Below are positions 10,757-19,440 of a DNA stretch of 50,777 bases, piece by piece. This DNA is from Salisapilia sapeloensis (Eukaryota; Oomycota; Peronosporomycetes; Peronosporales; Salisapiliaceae), in the NCBI GenBank assembly GCA_023334545.1, contig JAADVB010000132.1:1-50777 (forward strand). The letters are read 5' to 3'. A program made the position numbers and the translations under genes. Numbering within the stretch: the stretch's first letter is position 1; each line of letters starts with the position of its first letter. The notes beneath the pieces were generated by a model. It was not told the DNA's origin, did not search any database, and saw nothing but the letters and a program-made list of their open reading frames with translations.

Positions 10757-11911
10757 TTATGCCGCCAAAGCGAATCCGACGCGAGGATGACGTGTGTCTG
10801 TGCCCCAGTCAAAGACCGTATAATGCTTGCGCATGAAGACGTCGCCGAGGATCCACAACGGACCTGCAGGCGCAGGGATGTCAATACCCATGAAAGCAAA
10901 GAGACAGATAGGTCCGTTCTTAATGATGTACTCTTCCTTCCGCAGCGTATACGTCTTCCCGCCAAGCACGAACGAAATGTCCGGCGCATCGGCTTGGCAA
11001 CTGATAATGTACTCGCCCAAAATGAACTTGTGCGCACCTGCAAGTGCCGCCAGCTTCGCCACTTGGTCTTTCGGACCGGCAATGAGCGACGTGCCGGAGT
11101 CGATGATCGCCGTGTGCGTATCGCCGATCGTCTGGCCCTTGGCCTCGACCGCGTCCAAATGCACCGCCCAGTACGTCTTGCTCGTCACGTTCACGTACGT
11201 CAGCTCGCCCTTGTAGTGTTTCTTGTCCGTGCCGCCAAACATGAGCTCGCCGTCTTTGCTGTCGCCCAAGTAGAAGGCAAACACCGGCTCGTCCAACACG
11301 CCTTGCTCCACCATGTTGTGGAACGGCGTCGTCATGTGGTTGACGCTAATGGTATCAAACGCGAGGCCAAAGATGCCGTCGAACTTGCCCAAGTAGTAGG
11401 CCGGACCAAGACCCTTGGTCACGTTCACCTCGGCAAAGAACTGATCAGGCACGTGCAGCTCGCCCACATGCAGCAGGTCCTGCGAGACGTAGCCGGACAC
11501 AGGTCCGCTGCCGTACATGATGCTGAACTCCGTCCCGTTCGCCTTGTACGTCGACGACTTGCTGTGGTCGTACGTGTGGTGAGAACCGAATTTCTTGTTC
11601 GGCACCCACAGGTTACTCGATCCGGTGTCAAAAATCACGTCGAACGTCTGCGCAGGAGAGCCGAGCGTGACTTGGCCGTAGTACTGTGCGTTCTGGAAGT
11701 CTCGGATCACGACGCTCGAGTGGTCTTGGAGATCGGGTGAGACAACGTCGGGGTTCCACACCGACGGACTGTGGCGCTGGTGCACCGTGGATAGGAGAGA
11801 GGAGACGAACGTGTCGTCATCGATCTTGCGCATAGGGACGCGAAGGACGTCTCCAGCGACCGTGGAGACGGCTGCAATGCTTAGCGCCAGTAGCGTATGG
11901 ACGGAAGGCAT
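10757..11911 (-). CDS. Cathepsin-D-like aspartic protease (family A1), secretory
   Basis: A single exon of 384 residues. I chose the ATG at 11911 because it places a signal peptide (MPSVHTLLALSIAAVSTVAG) at the N terminus; an in-frame ATG at 11989 would add 26 polar residues. A propeptide follows, then the mature enzyme with both catalytic motifs, DTGSSNLW (Asp95) and DSGTS (Asp271). The flap Tyr lies in MYGSGPVSG, and the C-terminal block LGDVFMRKHYTVFD is characteristic of the family. These enzymes are vacuolar or secreted endopeptidases of low pH optimum. There is no C-terminal membrane segment. It lies directly upstream of the esterase gene with a 29-base gap. A long open frame on the opposite strand (10787-11740) is a codon-bias shadow. 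Confidence 0.93.
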   Translation of the reverse strand: MPSVHTLLALSIAAVSTVAGDVLRVPMRKIDDDTFVSSLLSTVHQRHSPSVWNPDVVSPDLQDHSSVVIRDFQNAQYYGQVTLGSPAQTFDVIFDTGSSNLWVPNKKFGSHHTYDHSKSSTYKANGTEFSIMYGSGPVSGYVSQDLLHVGELHVPDQFFAEVNVTKGLGPAYYLGKFDGIFGLAFDTISVNHMTTPFHNMVEQGVLDEPVFAFYLGDSKDGELMFGGTDKKHYKGELTYVNVTSKTYWAVHLDAVEAKGQTIGDTHTAIIDSGTSLIAGPKDQVAKLAALAGAHKFILGEYIISCQADAPDISFVLGGKTYTLRKEEYIIKNGPICLFAFMGIDIPAPAGPLWILGDVFMRKHYTVFDWGTDTRHPRVGFALAA

Positions 11912-13137
11912 GGCGAAGAGTAGGCTCCTCGTAGATCTTTTCCGAATGGAGAAAGCACCTGACGCAGCGGCACTGGAATCATGTGCCAAGTGTCCATAGA
12001 CTTGTGGGATGAACGGAGTACTAGTTCGATAAGAGGTCGGAGGAGGGGTATTAATAGAATACTTGTTGGTAGGATTGGTAGTTATAGATAGAGCTTATCT
12101 TTATGGAAAGAGTGTGGGTGGTAGGGAGAAGAGAGAAAGAGGGTTTGATTGGGATGAGATGGACGGATTGGACATGGAGGAAAGATGTCTCGTTTGTATG
12201 AACTTGAAGATAGGAAAGAGAAGCCGGATGGGTTTTTTACCTCTATACGCCATGCTTTCCGTAATGTCTTTTGTTATTTAATTACTCTACTTATACGGCA
12301 TACCGACTCGCAGACGTCGCTGTGCCAAACGAGACTCTTCTCTTGTTTCTTGCTTTGCTTCTTCCTCTTGTGGCAAGCCTGCCTTCTCTTCCTCCATCGA
12401 TACACCTTTCTTTCGCTGCAAATATTCGTCGTACTCTTCTCTAACGTTCGGTCGGTCTTGCACGCGAGAAGGAGGTCGGCGAAGCATGATTAAAGCCGAG
12501 TACTAGTACCGAGTCACCAAATGGTGATTCGATGCGTCTTGATGGAGCTTGTTATGAAAGACATACTACAACTAAGTTAGAAAAACAACAAAAGTAGACA
12601 ACAAGTATTCAAATCGATGTCCAGCACTCCTCGGATGGATTTATAGGCATAGCATCCACTTGTTAGAATTATAGAGTTAATCAGACCGTTGGTTTTGAAA
12701 GAAGAATCAGTGGTATGGCTGTGTGCGTTAATAACAGCAGAAGACGTTGCTCTAGCTACTCGTTTTCGAGCATAGACACTCGTAGATGTTCAGATGAGGA
12801 GCAAAGATATTCCTAAAATATGGTCCATGCTTTGAAACCTTGATTGCAAGCGTTTCTACTGTTGTTAACAGTTGGTGATATCTTCATTAAAGCCGACAAG
12901 AGTTGCTTTTATAGTTCCATTTCGTTGCCTTTGCGCCTACCATCTTCGAATACTCGCTTCTCTTTGCTCTGTTTCTTCAGTTGAAAAGGTGCAAAAGGAT
13001 GCAAAGTCCAGCTATAAGTGCACAGACAAACTGAAAGAGACGTAGACACTAGAAAAATATCCTTTAAGCACATTAATAAAAGAAAATGGACCATTGGATA
13101 GTGGTCAGCCTCGTTTTCCCCGCTCGCATCCGTCAAC
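11912..13137. other. 1.2-kb intergenic stretch
   Basis: This is the 5' flank of the protease gene and the 3' flank of the protease-homologue gene. Apart from one small open frame (12287-12487) I see only non-coding, moderately A+T-rich sequence; no repeat or RNA gene was recognised. Confidence 0.6.
12287..12487 (-). CDS. Small highly charged hypothetical protein (66 residues)
   Basis: An ATG-initiated frame whose base composition is more coding-like than its flanks. The product begins MLRRPPSRVQDRPNVREEYDE and continues as a Glu/Lys/Arg-rich helix, ending RRLRVGMPYK. There is no signal peptide, membrane segment or cysteine. I do not recognise a family. It could be a real short gene, a terminal exon or chance. 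Confidence 0.35.
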   Translation of the reverse strand: MLRRPPSRVQDRPNVREEYDEYLQRKKGVSMEEEKAGLPQEEEAKQETREESRLAQRRLRVGMPYK

Positions 13138-14142
13138 CTACGCCACTCCATCCGATCCTAGATTATCCTGAATCCAGTAATAGATAGACCCGACCCGAGT
13201 AAAAACCACGGGTTTGTGTCCGCATTGCGTCGAATCTGCTTTTGCCATAATCCCGACGACTTTCTCTTTGTAGATGAGTGGTGCACCGGTGTCACCAACA
13301 CATAACGAACTTCCAGGATTCGATTTCAATAACTTTATGCGAACTGGTTTCGTGCGAGCTTCAGCACAGACCATGGTAGATGTAATCTGAAAGCCGTAGG
13401 ATTTCTGGCATTTCTCTCTAGTTATCAACGACAGTTCCGCTTTCTTTAGTTCTTTAGAAGGTGTCATCCCGATTCGGATCCACGTAGCCATCGATTCATA
13501 CGGATCTACTTGACCCCACCCGTAGGCTGTAGCTTTAGGCCTCAATAAAAGCGCAAATCGATTTACGGTACGATACTTTTTATCAAAGTTCGCAAAGTGC
13601 CGATACGCTTCCGACACGCGACGCGCGAGCACGAGGATCATAATGTCATATTCTTCACCATCAAAGTCAATGGGTGGAGGTATGATCTCATGAACTTTGA
13701 TTTGCTCGCCACTATCACGACCTTTGTTCTCTGCTGATCCAATCGAAACGTAGATCGGATCATTATCCGACGGTTCTGGAGACGTATCTGACAATGGTCT
13801 TGATAGTTTCCCTAGCATGTCGTTGCTACGCATATTCCTGCAACTCGCCGCTGTGAGCACGCGTGCTTCAGATATCAGGACGCCTCCACAATAGTTTAAT
13901 CCGTCTATGCTTGCTCGCAAACCGACCATGTAGGGAACATCTTTGGTCATATTAGCACTTTTGCCATTATAGATGCGATTTTCTCCTTCCACCGGTACGT
14001 CTTGGTTGGTTTCATCCACCACACGAATATCATGGAAACCTTTTAAGTGTCTTATACTTGCTCCATGAGCCACAATAGTCAGATTGGGAATAAACGTCAG
14101 GATAGCTACTGATACGGCACGTAGTATAGTTGTGCTTTTCAT
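13138..14142 (-). CDS. Catalytically dead trypsin-like serine protease homologue (glucanase-inhibitor-protein type)
   Basis: A single exon of 334 residues with a signal peptide ending near AHG (residue ~27) and a propeptide. The chymotrypsin fold starts at about RIYNG, where the activation cleavage normally gives IVGG. Two of the three catalytic residues are replaced: TAAHC reads TAASC (Ser100 for His57) and GDSGGP reads GDTGAP (Thr285 for Ser195). Asp166 in YDIMIL keeps the third. Fold-stabilising Cys residues and the YGWG segment remain. Secreted, proteolytically inactive S1 homologues in oomycetes include the glucanase inhibitor proteins, which bind host endoglucanases. The sequence shows the inactivity; the inhibitor function is inferred. 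Other dead S1 homologues exist, so the target is open. Confidence 0.86.
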   Translation of the reverse strand: MKSTTILRAVSVAILTFIPNLTIVAHGASIRHLKGFHDIRVVDETNQDVPVEGENRIYNGKSANMTKDVPYMVGLRASIDGLNYCGGVLISEARVLTAASCRNMRSNDMLGKLSRPLSDTSPEPSDNDPIYVSIGSAENKGRDSGEQIKVHEIIPPPIDFDGEEYDIMILVLARRVSEAYRHFANFDKKYRTVNRFALLLRPKATAYGWGQVDPYESMATWIRIGMTPSKELKKAELSLITREKCQKSYGFQITSTMVCAEARTKPVRIKLLKSNPGSSLCVGDTGAPLIYKEKVVGIMAKADSTQCGHKPVVFTRVGSIYYWIQDNLGSDGVA

Positions 14143-15040
14143 TTCTTAAATGAGTGTGAATGATGCTTGGCAAGTACTGAATTGATTTTGATACTGGTGT
14201 CTGCTGCTCACACGTATTATAGGTCTTGTGTACCTACATAGTAATCATGGAAATTCGAAAGCTTTTGCAATCTCTGGTTTCTTTGTATTTTCGGATGCCA
14301 TGATGTGAGGTTTCAAGTGAATATGGTCTTGTTCCTAATGACGCCATACGACAAAATGGCATTGACTGGTCTAAAGATCCATAGCACTGTCTACCTATAC
14401 TTGCTGTTATGATCAGCATGAATGCTGTCTACAAAATTCGTGTGTTCCAATTTTAAACTCACGTCGATATTACGTGGCTAGTGATGTAGAAATCAAGTTC
14501 AATCAGGTCACACCTGCATTTGCTACCAGCATAATTGAACCTATTTGTCCATCACGGTTCGAAATGTCGTCCACCGCAAGTTCGGTTTTGTAACTGCCAT
14601 CGATTACATCGATAGTCTATTTTAGATCACATCCACAATGCTCCTTGAGCTGTATCGCCAGGATCTACTTTAATTGTCGAATCGTGACGCTCTCTTCGAC
14701 AGTGCACTGCTTCGACAGTAGTAAGCTCCGGGTTGTAATAATCTGGATGAGGAAGAGCTCTGATTCGAAGCTACGATAGGAATGGATACAAGGAACCTAG
14801 TGTGTGGTAGCTGTCATGCCTTAAGAACTGCTACGCGCTGGAGCAACTAGGCTCGTCCGAAGAGGAAGAGGCTGTTGACAAACAAGGCTACAGAGGTAAA
14901 AGAAGGCTGGGACAGTCGTTAGAATAGCTTCATCATAAGTTTAGCTATACGTCTAGAGACAGAAGAATATCCTTATAGGGTGAACGCTTTCCTCAAGGTT
15001 TTAGTCACGGCGGTTCATCTAAACATTAGTTGAGGTTTCA
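14143..15040. other. 900-base stretch without a recognisable gene
   Basis: Promoter region of the protease homologue followed by sequence with frequent stops on both strands. Short open stretches occur (for example an acidic one near 14820-14930, plus strand), but none has a start, splice support or a family I recognise. Confidence 0.5.
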
Positions 15041-15269
15041 ATGTCAACTCTCACTCGCAGTGTTATAGAGACTTCTAGATACCGCCAAATCCTAAGTTTC
15101 CATTGTCCATTTCGTGCCAACTACGAATGGGCATGAGCTATCATTTGTACTTGCAGCTAGGAGGAAGTACTTCCCCAGCTTTGATAAGAAAACGATGTTC
15201 TGTTGCTCAGCAAGTCACTACGCGCACAATGTTGGGCCTTTGTCAGTTGCAATTGTTAAAGAAAGATAA
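15041..15269 (+). CDS. Cassette gene A, copy 1: small basic protein
   Basis: Two exons, 15041-15095 and 15157-15269, with a 61-base GT-AG intron, encode 55 residues. I propose it because the copy at 16168 has an intron at the same DNA position. Although the two copies differ by a one-base insertion or deletion near the donor, both return to the same downstream frame, which reads RRKYFPS here and RRKYAPS there. Both begin MSxLTRxV. The product is basic at the N terminus and Cys/Ser-containing in exon 2; no family is recognised. An alternative reading of the same DNA stays open to 15348 in another frame. The gene faces copy 1 of gene B, with 179 bases between stops. Confidence 0.4.
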
Positions 15270-15448
15270 GGATTACACAATAGATGATATGACACAGCAG
15301 TACTCCAACATGGAACTAGCATGGGAACAAAACAAAGTGTTTATTTAATGTATTTAGTTGCAGTAAATAAATCCGAAAACAAAATGTGGAAACAAAATGA
15401 GATCAGGGACGAATGTAAGATCGATGGGTAGACGATTGACGCTATCGA

Positions 15449-15939
15449 TCACGGTCCAATTCGAGCAACTCGTGCCTGTAGTATTGCTGCGGCGCTTACA
15501 ATGGTTGCTATCGCCGACAATACAGATGGAGCGCGCTCCAGAAAAGCATGCATCTTGGCGCGTCTCGACTTTTGATGATTCGTATCTCTTTCGATGACAG
15601 CCGAGGCTTGGTGAGTGAAGCCTTCCTCAAAGAAAGAAAATTCTTCATAAGCCAAGTAGAGCTGAGTTTCACTTAGCTCGGCTTGATGGAAACCTTCTTT
15701 TCTCGTATCTGTTTCTGAGGGACTGAAATCTACAGTGCGAGTCGTGGATATCAACCAATTCTTCCTTCTACCACTGTACGATACCTGTTTCGAAATAATA
15801 ACGAAGCGCTCACTAGCGCAAGTAGAGCGAAAAACTCATCAAGTCGAGCGACTGTTTCGCGCGCTTTTTTAAATGTGCACATTTCGAGACCCAGGCATGC
15901 CTTGAAGTCTTCACGGAGATGATTTTCTTCTAATTCCAT
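15449..15939 (-). CDS. Cassette gene B, copy 1: shortened form, possibly a pseudogene
   Basis: Exons 15939-15780 and 15729-15449 join in frame over a 50-base intron to give 146 residues. The C-terminal half matches gene B copy 2: an acidic/aromatic segment (LYLAYEEF), ASAVIERD, a basic patch SRRAK and a final small-residue-rich hydrophobic helix (SVLSAIATIVSAAAIL). The N-terminal part (EDFKACLGL) aligns with the end of the head of copy 2 (DHFKVMLRI), but the rest of the head is missing. Similarity to the family seems to run upstream of the ATG through a stop codon, so this is either a shortened functional form or a truncated copy. No signal peptide is present. The function is unknown. Confidence 0.5.
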
Positions 15940-16167
15940 ACAAGAAGAACGATCGGTTGCTTTTGTACTCCTAAATTGGCAGGAAATTTATACTGAAGTG
16001 ATCTGTTAAGTTTCCAATGGCAAGAGACAAACCACAATCGTATATTCTCAACGAATGAAGAGTTGTCCGATTCAGTTACCATTGATAAAATTACAAGAGG
16101 CTCATCCCTGATTATGTCGATTCAGTAATCAGCGCGAATACGGCCTTAGGAATTCGACAAGCTTTCT

Positions 16168-16390
16168 ATGTCGATTCTCACCCGTACTGTTGGAAGGATC
16201 TCTAAATATCACACCAATCCTAGGTGCCTACTGTCCCATTTCCAGCGAGCTTTAATTTGTATTTGCATTCAGGAGGAAGTACGCCCCCAGCTGTGTTAGC
16301 AGAGCAATGTCCTTTTGCTTGTCAAGTTCCTATACGTGCAATGCTGAGACTTCGCTGCAATTAGCTAAGAAGGATGAGGACTGTAGATGA
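16168..16390 (+). CDS. Cassette gene A, copy 2: small basic protein
   Basis: Two exons, 16168-16223 and 16273-16390, with a 49-base intron, encode 57 residues. It starts MSILTRTVGRISKY and continues RRKYAPS in exon 2, ending with a charged tail (LQLAKKDEDCR). The arrangement relative to gene B copy 2 (convergent, 170 bases between stops) repeats that of copy 1. No domain is recognised. The N terminus is basic and poor in acidic residues, so a mitochondrial presequence is possible but not demonstrable. Confidence 0.4.
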
Positions 16391-16560
16391 ATGGCGATAC
16401 CTTACAGCAGAACCCAACGCAGAACCAGCGCTGGTATAAAATAGAAAAATGCATTTGTTGCACTTGTGTGCATGTGAAACTTGTGATGACAAAATGCAGT
16501 AGAGAAAGCAAGGTCTATCGACAGACTAGTCATGCTGTCACCATGCCAGAGTCAAGCAGC

Positions 16561-17463
16561 TCATTCCAGCATTTGAATGAGGCTTACGATCGCGCCCGCG
16601 GCTGTCAGCACAGTTCCAATGCCTTTCATCAAACTCATGACCTTGTCGCGCTTCCGTTGTTGACAATTGGCATCTCCTTGGACGATCGCCGATGCTGGTT
16701 CAAAGGCAACTTGTTCGGTGGAAGGCATTTCTTGATAAGCGGATTGATACACCGTTTCAACCGATTCCTGTTGAACGAAGCCTTCCGCGGTGGAAGGATG
16801 TTCTTCATCAGCGAATTGATACTCAGTTTCATCTGGTACCATTTCAGGTAAGCCGTCCTCGCGGCTGCAGATCCTTTGGCGAATGGAGGCTTCCTCACTG
16901 TCAATCGCTTCAGTCTTGGCATCGTCGTCGCTCGGTCGAAAGTAAATAATTCGTAACATGACTTTAAAATGGTCCTTACAAGTCATCTTACGAGGCACCA
17001 TGGAGAAGCGGAGGGCGGAAGAGGACTGTGTAAATGTTGTCGTCTTCATCACAAAAGTCAAGGAGGAAGCAGTTTCCGCCACAACTTCAAAAGATGCATG
17101 TAGCGCAGGTGTTATCAGGTGGTTCTACAAAACGACGGATTAGGCGGCCGGTAACCTTCATAGTCGATAAACGAACCTACCTTCACAGTCGCGACAGATG
17201 TCTCAACATCTAGAGGGGTGTCAGTATGAGGGTCTTGCTGGACGTTACGTGCGTTTACGATGCAAAACCTGTGGCAACGTAAGTGGCAAGAAATAGAGTA
17301 GGCGAATGCACCGGTACCATTTCTTCTTGTTCTCCGAGAGCAAGCACAGTGTGGTTTCGTATCCGCTGGATTGCAGATGAACGATGCAGCGTTGTCCGCT
17401 CGGCTCCAATGCGATGCAGACTTTTACTTTAATGGAGCTCTTATTAGTGAATGTTCCCACCAT
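16561..17463 (-). CDS. Cassette gene B, copy 2: 267-residue protein with possible XRCC4/PAXX-like head
   Basis: Three exons, 17463-17312, 17268-17181 and 17124-16561, splice in frame over introns of 43 and 56 bases. Residues 1-~140 alternate hydrophobic strands (KVCIALEP, RCIVHLQSS, ETTLCLLSENKKKWYRFCI, FEVVAETASSLTFVM, ALRFSMVPRK) and end in DHFKVMLRIIYF. This pattern, with a Trp after a strand-turn and a closing helix, resembles the head domain of the XRCC4/XLF/PAXX superfamily; that is inference only. The C-terminal half has a duplicated acidic 21-residue unit (ETEYQFADEEHPS / ETVYQSAYQEMPS), a basic KRDK patch and a hydrophobic terminal helix (GTVLTAAGAIVSLI). There is no signal peptide. 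Two further, shortened copies exist (15.4-15.9 and 46.2 kb). The 43-base intron is short, so the N-terminal exon is the least certain part. Confidence 0.62.
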
Positions 17464-17654
17464 GTCGCTTGAGTAGTTAAAGGAAGATGGGGAAGTGAGG
17501 TGTTAGCTGAGAATTGTAGACTGGGAATACAGTCCGACATAGCTCGTTGTCCTCTCCGTGCACTACGAGCGCGTAGGCGGAATATTAGCTGCTTTTAGAT
17601 TGTATCGTGTTATTGGTTGTTTTAATGCAAGCGGATGTTTATATATCTGCGCCA

Positions 17655-17715
17655 ATATAGGGTAGGCGTGTAAAAACTAGCTGTTAATATACTTCCGCCT
17701 TTGCCACAACAAAAT
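17655..17715. repeat. Diverged dispersed direct repeat, copy 1
   Basis: About 60 bases centred on the words gttaatatac and gcctttgcc-acaacaaaa match 20216-20272 in the same orientation, with a few insertions. The pair brackets the 18-20 kb relic region and could be solo terminal remnants of a mobile element. Confidence 0.5.
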
Positions 17716-17727
17716 ATTTGCGCGCGC

Positions 17728-17823
17728 ACAATCCTCCATCTGTCCTCAATTCAAACGAAAGTGGGACCCGCGCGCTCAATCGTCCATCTGTCCTCAATTC
17801 AAACGAAAGTGGGACCCGCGCGC
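17728..17823. repeat. Two tandem 48-base repeats
   Basis: Two adjacent 48-base units differ at only two positions by eye (first base, and c/g in tccatc context). Each ends in ccgcgcgc, and the preceding base run is also gcgcgc. It is a minisatellite start or a recent duplication. Confidence 0.93.
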
Positions 17824-18649
17824 ACGCACGCTTCAGCGAATTTTAGCTAATCAGTGCATTCGAACCGATCAAAATGGGATTTTAGTGGCAAATAATTGTT
17901 AATCTATTTTGATGTTCGTTGACCAATGATATATGACACACCTCAATAGGCTATAACAGTACTTACGACCGTGGGCAGCAAACCCTGAGCAATTTTTTGC
18001 TAAAAGTAACAAGACAGAGCAAAAGAAAAATAAAGACGCGCAAGAACATGAGTTCTTCGGGCTCAAGCAAAGCAGTAGTCACCAGAAACGCGCTTTTGCC
18101 GATTCGATTCGATTTGATATAGCGCTTGTGCTGCGCTCGGTCGAGTCCACGGATTTCTAAAGTTATCCAGCGTTTTCGCCTTCATCCACGCTAACTAGAC
18201 AGACAAATTTTGGAGAAAACTATTATCCTCATACTCGTCCATTTTATCTATCTAGTGTAGCTCCATCGATGTGTCTATACAAATCCAAGGTATTTACATC
18301 TTTACAGTTGTGTGTCTGCAAAAATCACTCGATAACATAGCATTATTTTCGTTTAATCCTTGTTTTCTAACCTTTCTCGTTTCATAATTCAAATATGTAC
18401 AATGATGGTTACGGCTTAACTTGAAGCAAATGCTTTTGATGAGCAAACTACTACGTTTTAAGTTTGCTGTCCACAACTGTCAGGCAATTTCATTTCTAGC
18501 TATGGTCTAGCTAAAATCGAAAAGCTTTTTGTCAATAAAGCAACATCACTTTCACTCCGCAGCAGACTATTGTCATGCCTTCACTATCTACTTTTACCTA
18601 GTACCGATAGCCACGACGAAAACGTTCGATATTATGACCGTGTAGAGCT

Positions 18650-19440
18650 ACAGCATGGCCCAAATCAGCAATCCGCATGTTTTGGACGCACACGACTTCA
18701 CCCAAATCAGCAATCCGCATGTCTGGTCGCGCACAACTTGGTTCAACTCGGCGACGATCGCATGTAACTCCTTCATTTCGTCGAGTAAATCCTCAATATG
18801 AGCGCTTAAGACGCCAGCACTAGAGAGTTGAGCGTATTCAACTGGCACTGCGTAGGCTGGTGTTAGGCCATGACCAAAGTTTAGCTGGAAAACCAACTTT
18901 AGACTGACATCTCGAAATTGGAAAAAAATTATGGGAACCCTGGCATTCTTTCTCCACGTTCTGGAACGATTCCTAATGAGCAAGAAGTGTCAGTCATGAG
19001 GATTCGGGTCAAAAGTCAAGTCAAGGTACGATGATAAAGGCAGTGAGAGTGGTATGTGGAATCTGCATGCTGCATGGTCCGCACTCCTGAAGGGTATCTT
19101 CGTTCACGACACACTTCCTGCATTGCATTAAGCCCACTCACGATGTCGAGACCATCGCGAGCAGAGCTTACCACTGGTTTTTGGACGCTTTATCTTGCAG
19201 CTTGATGACAGTTTCGCGTTCATCGGCTGCGATGTGAAACTTGAACGGGTCAGTAGGCATGTGCTCGACCCTGTGTCCCCAGGACAAGTTCAAGAAACCT
19301 TCTACCTCTTTAAGCTGCGCTTGCGAGTGGTCGTTATTCATCTTCAAGTGTGTGTTAGGCTTCACCTCGGCGTGGGGAATAGATTAGTGCGCCTAGGACA
19401 TCGATCTGCAAGAGAAATCTAGGAAATGCTCGGCAGGATC
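18650..19440 (-). pseudogene. Decayed multi-exon gene of unknown family
   Basis: Several open stretches on the minus strand look like exons. 19365-19171 encodes KEVEGFLNLSWGHRVEHMPTD and ends at a good donor (gtaagc). The reading can continue after an acceptor into WKCVVNEDTLQECGPCS, and farther on into EYAQLSSAGVLSAHIEDLLDE (about 18860-18790). Upstream, a segment IDVLGALIYSPRRG is joined to the first exon only through a one-base frame change. No start codon with a promoter, signal or known domain can be placed. I call it a relic; a real gene with exons I have mis-set is possible. Confidence 0.3.
18659..18722. repeat. 22-base perfect direct repeat with 42-base period
   Basis: An identical 22-mer (beginning cccaaatcagcaatccgc) occurs at 18659-18680 and 18701-18722. 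The period is a multiple of three, and on the minus strand both copies read as CGLLIW in the same frame, so it may be a duplication inside the decayed gene described next. Confidence 0.9.

Larger units (their letters stand above)
15041..17463. repeat. Tandem duplication of a convergent A(+)/B(-) two-gene cassette
   Basis: Two head-to-tail units, about 15041-15939 and 16168-17463, each hold gene A on the plus strand and gene B on the minus strand, tail to tail. Similarity is visible by eye in both genes and in the intron of A. Divergence is large, so the duplication is old. Confidence 0.65.
17464..18600. other. Non-coding stretch with repeats
   Basis: No gene recognised. It contains the dispersed repeat at 17655-17715, the 48-base tandem repeat at 17728-17823 and alternating purine/pyrimidine GC runs (gcgcgcgc) at the tandem-repeat boundaries. 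The remainder has frequent stops in all frames. Confidence 0.6.

Noticed and set aside
10787-11740. 317-residue plus-strand frame opposite the aspartic protease
   Set aside because: Composition is dominated by Arg, Val and His without any domain, exactly mirroring the protease codons.
12909-13151. 80-residue minus frame at the 3' end of the protease homologue
   Set aside because: It starts inside the 3' end of the protease-homologue gene in another frame and has no further support.
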